DNA of 64,000 bases, taken from NCBI GenBank assembly GCA_964574215.1, contig CAZNLR010000004.1:62001-126000 (forward strand), in the 5' to 3' direction. This document shows, piece by piece, positions 1 through 7,429 of the stretch (positions within the stretch are counted from its first letter, which is position 1; each line of letters opens with the position of its first letter). The notes under the pieces are model-generated. The model had not been told where the DNA came from and did no database searches. It was given only the letters and a program-made list of their open reading frames with translations. The stretch is from GCA-2725625 sp964574215 (GTDB lineage: Bacteria; Pseudomonadota; Alphaproteobacteria; Rhodospirillales; UBA2165). Position numbers and translations under genes: made by a program.

Positions 1-112
1 AAAGGCGGGTGATGTTGCGGATGGGCGCTAATATACTCATGCGGCTTTCTAAAATATCTCAGTTCTATCTGTTCGGACCGTAAATTCGCCCTAAATTCTA
101 CCTAAATTCTAC

Positions 113-889
113 CTAAATTCTCCAGGCCGAATGGATCGCCACGATGCCGCCCGAGAGATTTTGAAACGACACATTTTCCAGACCGGAATCAGCGATCATT
201 GAGGCGAACTCCTCTTGCGGTGGAAATCTGCGGATGCTTTCGGCCAGATACTGATAGGCGTCCCGATCCTTGGCCACCACCTGACCCAGCAGGGGCAATA
301 TATTGAAAGAATAGAGATCGTAAAGCCTATCGAACAAAGGCAGGCTGATTTGGCTGAATTCGAGGCACAGGAATCGCCCGCCGGGTCGAAGAACCCGCCT
401 GGCTTCGGCCAGCGCCGCCGGAAGTTTGGTGACGTTGCGCAGGCAAAAGGCTGATGTATAGGCATCCACCGAGGACTCGTCCAACGGCAGGCTTTCGGCA
501 TTGCCGCAAATCCAGCGGGGTCCGTCCAGGATTCCTTTATCCAAAGCGCGGTCCCTGCCCACGGAAAGCATTTCCTGGTTGATGTCGCAGACCACGACGT
601 TTTCTCCGCCGCCGGTCAAATATCGAAAGGCGATATCGCCGGTGCCACCGCCGAGATCGAGAAGCTTCATATCCGCCCGCGGGTTGAGGCGCTCGACGAA
701 AACCCTTTTCCAAAGCCGGTGGACGCCGCCGCTCATTAGATCGTTCATCAGATCGTATTGGTCGGCAACACTATCGAAAACGCCCTTTACCAGGGATTCC
801 TTTTCCGATGAGGCGACCGTCTGATAGCCGAAATGGGTCTGTTGGTCTCCGTCTGGCGGGTTATTTTCGTTATCTATGATATTTGACAT
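113..889 (-). CDS. ubiE: Ubiquinone/menaquinone C-methyltransferase UbiE
   Basis: SAM-dependent C-methyltransferase of quinone synthesis, acting on the demethylated benzoquinol (or naphthoquinol) ring at the inner membrane. The 258-residue protein matches the usual family length. The N-terminal region contains VFDSVADQYDLMNDLMSGG, the UbiE/COQ5 signature region. SAM-binding motif I, LDLGGGTGDIAF, lies near residues 77-88, and SAFCLRNVT, the second family signature, lies in the middle. It is divergent from mutM with only about 45 bp between the two starts, so both promoters must sit in that gap. No strong ribosome binding site is visible before the ATG. Family assignment is firm; which quinone is made cannot be told from the sequence. 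Confidence 0.95.
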   Translation of the reverse strand: MSNIIDNENNPPDGDQQTHFGYQTVASSEKESLVKGVFDSVADQYDLMNDLMSGGVHRLWKRVFVERLNPRADMKLLDLGGGTGDIAFRYLTGGGENVVVCDINQEMLSVGRDRALDKGILDGPRWICGNAESLPLDESSVDAYTSAFCLRNVTKLPAALAEARRVLRPGGRFLCLEFSQISLPLFDRLYDLYSFNILPLLGQVVAKDRDAYQYLAESIRRFPPQEEFASMIADSGLENVSFQNLSGGIVAIHSAWRI

Positions 890-934
890 GCCGGGACCAT
901 AGCGGAACTGACCGGAAACCGCTACGTTAATACG

Positions 935-1777
935 ATGCCAGAACTACCGGAAGTCGAAACCGTCCGCCGGGGCCTCCTGCCCGCCCTTGAAGGAAAGACC
1001 ATCGAAGCTGTTGACGTGCGGCGGCAAAAACTGCGCCTGCCCATTCCCGGAGATTTTGCCGACCGGTTGACGGGACGCCGCATCACACGTCTTAACCGTT
1101 TGGCCAAGTATCTGCTGTGCCACTTGGATGACGGCGGCGTGTTGATCATCCATCTGGGCATGACTGGCCATATGTTGGTGTTGGAAGGGCCGCCTCCCGT
1201 TCCCGGCCGCCACGATCATGTGGATTTCGTTACCACCGACGGGGTTACCGTCCGTTACAACGATCCCCGCTGCTTTGGGCTGATGGCGCTGGCCCGTGAA
1301 GAGGAATTGCCCGATCACAAAATGTTCCGCAACATCGGCCCCGATCCATTGAGTAACGGATTCAACGCGCAGGTTCTGGCGGCGGCTCTAAAAGGAAAGC
1401 AAACACCCATCAAAGCGGCGCTTCTCGACCAGAAAACCGTGGCCGGTTTGGGCAACATATATGTCAGCGAAAGCCTGTTCCGGGCGGGCATATCGCCCAA
1501 GCGGCTGGCCCGCACGGTCCAGGGGGGCCGCGCCGAAAAACTGACCCATTCCATCCGGCAGGTGCTCGTAGAGGCCATCGAAGCCGGCGGGTCGACCCTG
1601 CAGGATCATGTCGCTCCGGACGGCAAGCTGGGATATTTTCAACATCATTTCAAAGTCTACGGCAGAGAGGGCGAGCCCTGTCCCGGGTGCGACTGCGATG
1701 TCGATGCGACCGGCGGCATCCGCCGTATTAAACAGGCCGGGCGGTCCACTTTCTATTGTGCCCGGCGTCAGCGCTGA
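935..1777 (+). CDS. mutM: Formamidopyrimidine-DNA glycosylase MutM (Fpg)
   Basis: Base-excision repair glycosylase/AP lyase that removes 8-oxoguanine and formamidopyrimidines. The protein starts with the expected PELPEVE after the initiator Met, so Pro2 and Glu3 of the active site are present, and it has the usual helix-two-turn-helix region (KTVAGLGNIYVSE). The C-terminal zinc finger is incomplete: Cys249, Cys252 and Cys275 are present, but the position of the fourth zinc ligand is Arg278 (CGT codon at 1766-1768) in CARRQR, where the family has Cys. An extra Cys254 lies close by. Length, 280 residues, is normal. The exported-protein gene follows 13 bp downstream, suggesting co-transcription. 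Confidence 0.95.
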   Translation: MPELPEVETVRRGLLPALEGKTIEAVDVRRQKLRLPIPGDFADRLTGRRITRLNRLAKYLLCHLDDGGVLIIHLGMTGHMLVLEGPPPVPGRHDHVDFVTTDGVTVRYNDPRCFGLMALAREEELPDHKMFRNIGPDPLSNGFNAQVLAAALKGKQTPIKAALLDQKTVAGLGNIYVSESLFRAGISPKRLARTVQGGRAEKLTHSIRQVLVEAIEAGGSTLQDHVAPDGKLGYFQHHFKVYGREGEPCPGCDCDVDATGGIRRIKQAGRSTFYCARRQR

Positions 1778-1790
1778 GTAAGAAAGAGTG

Positions 1791-2189
1791 ATGAGAAGAA
1801 TTTTAATAGTCTTCAGCGCGTTGGTGTTTCTGGTGATCCTTGGTATCGGCCACGGCGCGGTGGCGGGACAGTTCGTTCCCGGCATCGACGATCTGCCGCT
1901 GATGACCGGACTGACGATTAAGTCGGACGGCGCCCTTCACTACGACACGCCATCGGGGCGCATTGTCGACGTCAAGTCGTCCGGCAATGTCGGCCGTCAA
2001 AAAGTGTCTGATTTTTACGCCGAAACCCTGCCGCAATTGGGCTGGGCGGCGACCTCGCCGGGCGTCTATCGGCGGGACAACGAAATTCTGAAAATCATCA
2101 TCGGCAAAGGTGACCACCAACCGGTATCGGTGCAATTCTCCCTGGTTCCGGCGGGGGTAACTGCGGGGCCGCCCGCAACCCCCAAATAA
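1791..2189 (+). CDS. Small exported protein of unknown function
   Basis: A 132-residue protein with a clear signal peptide: a basic start (MRRIL), a hydrophobic stretch and a likely cleavage near GAVAG. The mature part contains GLTIKSDGALHYDTPSGRIVDV followed by VSDFYAETLPQLGWAAT, a layout seen in small periplasmic alphaproteobacterial proteins of unknown role. An in-frame GTG immediately upstream (1788) is an alternative start; AGAAAGAG upstream serves as a weak ribosome binding site for either. It lies 13 bp after mutM and ahead of the rpsT promoter, so it is probably the last gene of a mutM transcript. I do not recognise a function. Confidence 0.75.
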   Translation: MRRILIVFSALVFLVILGIGHGAVAGQFVPGIDDLPLMTGLTIKSDGALHYDTPSGRIVDVKSSGNVGRQKVSDFYAETLPQLGWAATSPGVYRRDNEILKIIIGKGDHQPVSVQFSLVPAGVTAGPPATPK

Positions 2190-2216
2190 CCCGGTTTTTA
2201 AAGGGTTCGATAGGGC

Positions 2217-2245
2217 TTGACGTCGGTCCCGCCCCCCTATATAAC
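2217..2245 (+). promoter_or_regulatory. Sigma-70-type promoter for rpsT
   Basis: TTGACG at 2217-2222 and TATAAC at 2240-2245 are separated by 17 bp, close to the consensus housekeeping promoter. The rpsT start codon lies about 60 bp further on. The TTG of the -35 box is in frame with rpsT and could be mistaken for a start. Confidence 0.7.
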
Positions 2246-2306
2246 CCCGCCCTTCATACCAATTTTACCCGTAATCGGGCTGTTTTTTAACTTAGTGAGC
2301 AATCGT

Positions 2307-2573
2307 ATGGCCAACCATCATTCGTCCAAGAAAAGCATCCGTCAGATTGAACGGCGAACCAAAGTCAACCGCTCCCGGCTGACGCGGGTTCGGACATCCG
2401 TCAAGCAAGTCGAAGAGGCAATTGCCAGCGGCGATGCCGAAGCGGCCAAAGCAGCCCTGGTCCAGGCGCAACCGGTCGTCATGCGCGGCGCCCAAAAGGG
2501 TGTACTGCCGCGTAACCGGGCATCCCGGAAACTGTCCCGCCTTTCAGCCGCCATCAAAGCGATGGGCGCCTGA
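2307..2573 (+). CDS. rpsT: 30S ribosomal protein S20
   Basis: Small-subunit ribosomal protein that binds 16S rRNA. From the ATG at 2307 the product is 88 residues, the normal bacterial length, beginning MANHHSSKKSIRQIERR as expected for S20 and ending with a conserved RLSAAIKAM-type helix. The in-frame TTG at 2217 would add 30 residues, but it lies inside the promoter and is not typical of S20. A Rho-independent terminator follows at 2624-2653. The position just before dnaA is the common alphaproteobacterial arrangement. Confidence 0.95.
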   Translation: MANHHSSKKSIRQIERRTKVNRSRLTRVRTSVKQVEEAIASGDAEAAKAALVQAQPVVMRGAQKGVLPRNRASRKLSRLSAAIKAMGA

Positions 2574-2623
2574 CATAAATGGAATTTCTGGCGTAATTAT
2601 TCAGCGCCTCTAAAAATAGGCTA

Positions 2624-2653
2624 AGCTGCACCCCAACCGGGCGCGGCTTTTTT
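2624..2653 (+). terminator. Rho-independent terminator of rpsT
   Basis: AGCTGC (2624-2629) pairs with GCGGCT (2643-2648), with further CCC/GGG pairing inside, followed by a run of six T (2648-2653). It lies about 50 bp after the rpsT stop. Confidence 0.75.
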
Positions 2654-3231
2654 GATGCGCTTGAGAGATCGAATCGCAAGGCCGACATACTTGACCGCGG
2701 CGCCGGCTTGCATCGTTGCTCGGCTGGCTCGAATTTGGGGGCAGGATTCTAAGTTTGGAAAGGAGTCAAGAAGTTTATTTGCAACGTTCTCCTTTCGGTC
2801 CTGTTGAATCCATTTTTAACGCCCTGTACATTCTTTGGGTAACGGAACACGGTCACTTTCAAGACTTCGTTTCCATTTCGACTTTCTTCGTATTATAAAA
2901 TTAGGAAAATGGTTAACGTTTTTCAGTAAAAGGGTGGAATTTTAAATAAAAGTCCCGTGGGAACCAACATGGGTAAAGTAAAAAAAATAGTAAAAAAAAC
3001 AGGATAACACGGCTTTAGAATGGGGAATATGGTCTATTCGGCAAGTTAACATGGGCTTGTTCGAATGACTACTCAGGGGGGCAAATAACAATTTTCGTTT
3101 GCCTCTAAAATTGCACAACGGATGCCGAGGAATACCGTTGCTTGGAGCGAAGCGGTCTCCGCATGGTAATCTACCGGGCACGTCCCGGAGGCTGTTTCCG
3201 GTTGGGGTATATTTTTTAGGCTGGCTGAATA
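2654..3231 (+). promoter_or_regulatory. dnaA leader region, 578 bp without a gene
   Basis: AT-rich, particularly 2880-3080, with A/T tracts around 2975-3000. It must contain the dnaA promoter. I found no good match to the DnaA box TTATCCACA here (best is a 6/9 match around 3000), so it does not look like the origin. Open frames in it have no family features. The last 100 bp contain short GC-rich inverted segments that could fold in the dnaA leader RNA. Confidence 0.4.
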
Positions 3232-4671
3232 ATGAACATTGGATTAGACGACCAACAATTCCAGACACAATGGTATCGGGTAAGTAGCCGCCTCAAGGCG
3301 GAAATCGGTGAATCGGCCTTTGAAAATTGGGTCAAGCCGATCAAAGCCTGCGACATGGAAGGTTCCGAAGTCCGCTTGGCTGTACCAAGCCGGTTTATGC
3401 GGGACTGGGTCGTGGCCAATTATCTGGACCGTCTGCGGGAGCTTTGGACGGGAGAGAATACCAGCGTCCGCTCCGTTGAAGTATTGATCCAGCCGACCAG
3501 TTCGGCCAATCCCGGCGAGGAAAGCGAGACCGCTCAGGGTCAAACCGGAAATCAGGCCGGAGACAAAGGTCGCGCCATCGAAGGTGTATCGGCGGATTTG
3601 GACGGCGCACCGACCGCCGCTGCCAACGGCTGGGAATCGGGCGGTCAGATTTCGGCCCCCCTTGATCCCCGTTTCAAGTTCGATCAGTTCGTCGTCGGCA
3701 AACCCAATGAATTCGCTTATGCCGCCGCCCGGCGCGTCGCCGAAGCTCAGGCCGTATCTTTTAACCCGTTGTTCCTTTACGGCGGCGTCGGCCTCGGCAA
3801 GACCCATTTGATGCACGCCATCGCCTGGGAAATCATGGAGCGGGATCCGTCCCGCACCGTTATGTACCTGTCGGCCGAGAAATTCATGTACCGGTTTGTC
3901 CGGGCGTTGCGTGAACAGAACACGGTGGATTTCAAACAGCAGTTCCGGTCGGTCGATGTGCTGATGATCGATGATGTGCAGTTCATCGGTGGCCGCGACG
4001 CCACCCAGGAAGAATTTTTTCATACTTTCAATGCCCTGGTCGATCAGGGCAGGCAGATCATCCTGTCCGCCGACAAGTCACCATCGGATTTGGAGGGTGT
4101 GGAAGAAAGGCTCAAATCCCGGCTCAATTGCGGTCTGGTGGCCGACATTCATGCCACCACCTACGAATTGCGCCTGGCGATCCTTGAATCCAAGGCTTTG
4201 AAAATGAACCTTGATGCGCCGCCCAAAGTGCTGGAATTTTTGGCTCATAAAATCACCTCCAACGTCCGCGAGCTCGAAGGCGCCCTCAACCGGGTGGCGG
4301 CCCATACTCAATTGGTGGGACGTGAACTGACCCTGGAGACTACCCAGGAAGTTTTGCACGACCTGTTACGCGCCAATGACCGGCGGGTTACCATCGAGGA
4401 AATTCAAAAGCGTGTCGCTGAACATTTCAATATCAGGGTATCCGATATGCATTCGGCCCGGCGCGCCCGCTCCGTCGCCCGCCCCCGGCAGGTGGCGATG
4501 TATCTGGCCAAACAATTGACGTCCCGGTCGCTGCCCGAAATCGGGCGCAAATTCGGTGGCCGGGATCATACGACGGTGATGCACGCGGTTAAGAAAGTCG
4601 ATGAATTGCGCGATCTCGACAACACCTTCGCTGAGGATGTGGAACTGCTCAGACGCATGCTCGAGGGGTAG
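3232..4671 (+). CDS. dnaA: Chromosomal replication initiator DnaA
   Basis: AAA+ ATPase that binds DnaA boxes and melts the origin. Domain I covers roughly residues 10-80 (ENWVKPIKAC), a variable glutamine/glycine-rich linker follows, and the ATPase domain starts near residue 140 with FDQFVVGKPNEFAYAAAR, Walker A GGVGLGKTHLMHA and Walker B MIDDVQFI. The C-terminal DNA-binding domain carries the signature GGRDHTTVMHAVKK. Length, 479 residues, is normal. It heads the conserved dnaA-dnaN-recF-gyrB block. The nearest cluster of DnaA boxes visible in this window is 25 kb away at 30020-30149, not beside the gene. Confidence 0.98.
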   Translation: MNIGLDDQQFQTQWYRVSSRLKAEIGESAFENWVKPIKACDMEGSEVRLAVPSRFMRDWVVANYLDRLRELWTGENTSVRSVEVLIQPTSSANPGEESETAQGQTGNQAGDKGRAIEGVSADLDGAPTAAANGWESGGQISAPLDPRFKFDQFVVGKPNEFAYAAARRVAEAQAVSFNPLFLYGGVGLGKTHLMHAIAWEIMERDPSRTVMYLSAEKFMYRFVRALREQNTVDFKQQFRSVDVLMIDDVQFIGGRDATQEEFFHTFNALVDQGRQIILSADKSPSDLEGVEERLKSRLNCGLVADIHATTYELRLAILESKALKMNLDAPPKVLEFLAHKITSNVRELEGALNRVAAHTQLVGRELTLETTQEVLHDLLRANDRRVTIEEIQKRVAEHFNIRVSDMHSARRARSVARPRQVAMYLAKQLTSRSLPEIGRKFGGRDHTTVMHAVKKVDELRDLDNTFAEDVELLRRMLEG

Positions 4672-4862
4672 GAATTGATCCCCTTCTGGCCGCCCGCCTC
4701 GGCCCTGTGCAAATTAATTTGAATCACCTCAATTTTTGCTTATGAATCAAGGCCTTGAATTTGCCTTCTTGGCCCGAAAGTGCTTCGGATTCAGGCGTCA
4801 TCTGCTATAATGCCGGGCACTTTTACGGGGGTTCATTTAGGGGCTTTCTAGGGAGTATGAAT

Positions 4863-4890
4863 TTCCCGCCGAAATCTTTGTCGGCGGGAA
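4863..4890. promoter_or_regulatory. Perfect 10-bp hairpin in the 319-bp dnaA-dnaN spacer
   Basis: TTCCCGCCGA at 4863-4872 and TCGGCGGGAA at 4881-4890 are perfect inverted repeats with an 8-nt loop. No run of T follows, so it is not an ordinary terminator. It could be an attenuator or RNA structure in the dnaN leader. The rest of the 4672-4990 gap shows no gene; an open frame running into dnaN there looks spurious. Confidence 0.4.
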
Positions 4891-4990
4891 CTTTGTCGAC
4901 CCGGACATTCGCCCAGGAATTTTTATTCTACAGCCTTCCCGTTGGGGTGCTGCGACAGAAAAACGAGGTAACAAAGATCGACGGATCACC

Positions 4991-6109
4991 ATGAAAATAA
5001 CCATAGAAAGAGGGCTGCTTTTAAAGGTCCTAACGCATATTCAAGGCGTTGTAGAACGCCGCAATACAATTCCCATCCTGTCCAACGTGAAATTCGATGC
5101 GCCTGACGGCCAGTTGAGCCTGAACGCCACCGATATGGATATCGATATCATCGAGACCATACCGGCGGAGATCAGCGAAGCCGGCGCAACGACGGCGCCC
5201 GCCCATACGATGTTCGATATTGTCAGGAAACTGCCCGAAGGCGCCCAGGTGGAATTGGCCTGCAGCGGCGATGACAGCCAGATGACGGTGACGGCGGGTC
5301 GGTCGAAATTTAAGTTGACCTGTCTGCCGACGGAGGATTTCCCTGTTCTGTCGGGTGGGGATTTACCCAACCGGTTTTCGCTTTCCGCCGCCGATCTGAG
5401 GACGTTGATCGATTGCACCCGGTTCGCCATTTCCACCGAGGAGACCCGTTATTATTTGAACGGCATCTATCTGCATGCCGCCGACAGCGACGGCGTGGTG
5501 GTGTTGCGCGCCGTGGCCACGGACGGCCATCGCCTGGCCAGTGTTGAACTTCCCCTGCCCGACGGTGCCGCCGGTATGCCCGGCGTAATCGTGCCCCGCA
5601 AGGCGGTCGGCGAGTTACGCAAATTGATCGATGAATCGGACGACGATATCGAAGTGGCGCTGTCGGACACGAAAATCAGATTTACTTTCGACGGCACGGT
5701 ACTTACCTCCAAACTGATCGACGGCACTTTCCCGGATTACGACCGGGTTATTCCCGCTGACAACGACAAGGTCATGGAGGTGGACACCAAGCAGTTCGCC
5801 GATGCCGTCGACCGGGTCTCGGCCATATCCACCGAAAAATCCCGGGCCGTTAAGCTCAGCATCAGCAAGGGCAATTTGACCCTGTCGGCCAACAGCCCGG
5901 AAAACGATACCGCGACCGAGGAACTTTCCGTCGAATATGATAGTTCCGAGGTGGAGATCGGATTTAATTCCCGCTACCTGCTCGATATCGCCCAACAGAT
6001 CGAAGGATCGACCGTGCGGTTTACGCTGGCGGACGCCGCGTCGCCCACCCTGGTGCAGGACTTGGATGACGCGTCGGCGCTTTATGTCCTCATGCCGATG
6101 CGCGTATAA
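4991..6109 (+). CDS. dnaN: DNA polymerase III beta subunit (sliding clamp)
   Basis: Ring-shaped clamp that tethers DNA polymerase III to DNA. The 372-residue protein begins MKITIERGLLLKVL and has the three repeated clamp domains, with VERRNTIPILSNV in domain 1, TRYYLNGIYL and VATDGHRLA in domain 2, and the C-terminal VLMPMRV typical of beta clamps, whose M-P-M-R residues line the ligand pocket. The stop codon overlaps a ribosome binding site that may serve recF. High confidence from order and motifs. Confidence 0.98.
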   Translation: MKITIERGLLLKVLTHIQGVVERRNTIPILSNVKFDAPDGQLSLNATDMDIDIIETIPAEISEAGATTAPAHTMFDIVRKLPEGAQVELACSGDDSQMTVTAGRSKFKLTCLPTEDFPVLSGGDLPNRFSLSAADLRTLIDCTRFAISTEETRYYLNGIYLHAADSDGVVVLRAVATDGHRLASVELPLPDGAAGMPGVIVPRKAVGELRKLIDESDDDIEVALSDTKIRFTFDGTVLTSKLIDGTFPDYDRVIPADNDKVMEVDTKQFADAVDRVSAISTEKSRAVKLSISKGNLTLSANSPENDTATEELSVEYDSSEVEIGFNSRYLLDIAQQIEGSTVRFTLADAASPTLVQDLDDASALYVLMPMRV

Positions 6110-6230
6110 GGAGACGGTGCTGATTGCAGCCAACCATTTGGCCGTCAAAGAGGAATCCGGAATTGAAGCGCCGGGCGTATTTTTTGCCGACACTTTCAAT
6201 GAAGCCGGCCCTGAAACGGTACCTGACGCC

Positions 6231-7406
6231 ATGATGGTATCCACCCACCGGCAAGATTGTCTGGTCGTTCATCGCCTTAGTCTCACGGATTTTCGCTGTT
6301 ACCGGCAGATGCGGATTGAGACCGACGGCCGTCCGGTGGTGCTGACGGGCGTCAACGGCGCCGGCAAAACCAATATTCTGGAGGCTATATCATTGTTAAC
6401 CCCGGGACGGGGATTGCGCCGGGCGAAACTCTCCGATATTGCCCGCCGCCCCCTGGAATACCCGGCTGAAAGCCTGTCAGATGACGATCCAGCAGGCGAC
6501 GGCTGGGCCGCGGCCGCCAAACTCTCCGTCGGCGGTGTTGATCTGGAAGTCGGTACAGGCTGTGAAACGGGCGGCGGTAAAAGAATTATCAAGGTTGACG
6601 GCACGGTGGTGAAAAGCCAGGCCGAGCTCGGCCGCTATACCAGCGCCCAGTGGTTGACGCCCCAAATGGACCGTTTGTTTCTGGAAGGCGCGTCGGGCCG
6701 TCGGCGGTTTGTCGATCAGTTGATTTACGGCCTCGATCCGGAACATGCCGGACCGGTCGCCGCTTATGATCACAGCATGCGCAGCCGCAACAAATTGCTG
6801 CGCGAGGGGAATAATGACCCCGAATGGTTTGATTCCATTGAAGATTCCATGGCCAGGCACGGTGTCGCCATCGCCGCCCGCCGCCAGGCGGCCGTCAACC
6901 GTCTCAATGATGTCAGCCGGGACGGATACGGCGCTTTCCCCGGCGCCGGGATCGCCATGTCCGGCGCGTTGGAGGACTGGCTTAAAAACGAACCGGCGCT
7001 GGCGGTCGAGGACCGGTTGCGGGAAAGCCTGCAGGGCTCTCGTTCCCGGGATGCGGAAAACGGCGCCTCCTCTTTCGGCCCCCATAAGAGCGACCTCGCC
7101 GTCAATCACGGCGATACGGGAATGGAGGCGGCCCTTTGCTCCACCGGTGAACAGAAAGCCCTGCTGATCGGTATTGTTTTGGCGGCGACCCGGCTGCAGA
7201 CCGAAGAGCGGGGTCATACGCCCTTGTTGCTGCTGGACGAAATCGCCGCCCACCTCGATGAAACACGGCGTCAATCTTTGTTTGAAATTATTGCCTCAAT
7301 CGGAGCCCAGGCCTGGATGACCGGCACCGAAAAATCTTTTTTTGAGCCGCTCGGCAGCAGCGCCCAGCATTTCCGCGTCGCCGACGGCGCCGTTGAAGCC
7401 GATTAA
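6231..7406 (+). CDS. recF: DNA replication and repair protein RecF
   Basis: SMC-like ATPase that helps load RecA at gapped DNA. The protein contains HRLSLTDFRCY at its N-terminus, Walker A TGVNGAGKTNILEAIS, the LxEGASGRRRFVDQLI family signature, the ABC-type STGEQKALLIG signature and Walker B LLLLDEIAAHLD. From ATG 6231 the protein has 391 residues, the usual size. An in-frame GTG at 6117 lies only 3 nt after AAGGAG (6108-6113) and would add 38 residues of unconserved sequence, so the true start is uncertain. It is closely linked to dnaN and to gyrB, which follows 23 bp after its stop. Confidence 0.93.
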   Translation: MMVSTHRQDCLVVHRLSLTDFRCYRQMRIETDGRPVVLTGVNGAGKTNILEAISLLTPGRGLRRAKLSDIARRPLEYPAESLSDDDPAGDGWAAAAKLSVGGVDLEVGTGCETGGGKRIIKVDGTVVKSQAELGRYTSAQWLTPQMDRLFLEGASGRRRFVDQLIYGLDPEHAGPVAAYDHSMRSRNKLLREGNNDPEWFDSIEDSMARHGVAIAARRQAAVNRLNDVSRDGYGAFPGAGIAMSGALEDWLKNEPALAVEDRLRESLQGSRSRDAENGASSFGPHKSDLAVNHGDTGMEAALCSTGEQKALLIGIVLAATRLQTEERGHTPLLLLDEIAAHLDETRRQSLFEIIASIGAQAWMTGTEKSFFEPLGSSAQHFRVADGAVEAD

Positions 7407-7429
7407 TTTATTTACGGAACGGACACACG

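Noticed and set aside
2574..3231. Origin of replication beside dnaA
   Set aside because: No DnaA box with fewer than three mismatches; the cluster at 30020-30149 is far stronger.
2716..3287. Open frames of 60-108 codons between rpsT and dnaA
   Set aside because: No ribosome binding site, no family features, and low-complexity composition; likely chance frames in AT-rich DNA.
4755..4994. A 79-codon frame running into dnaN
   Set aside because: It overlaps the 10-bp hairpin and the dnaN start, with no motif.
5937..6230. Long N-terminal extension of RecF from an ATG inside dnaN
   Set aside because: It overlaps dnaN in another frame with no homology to RecF; ATG 6231 or GTG 6117 are the plausible starts.
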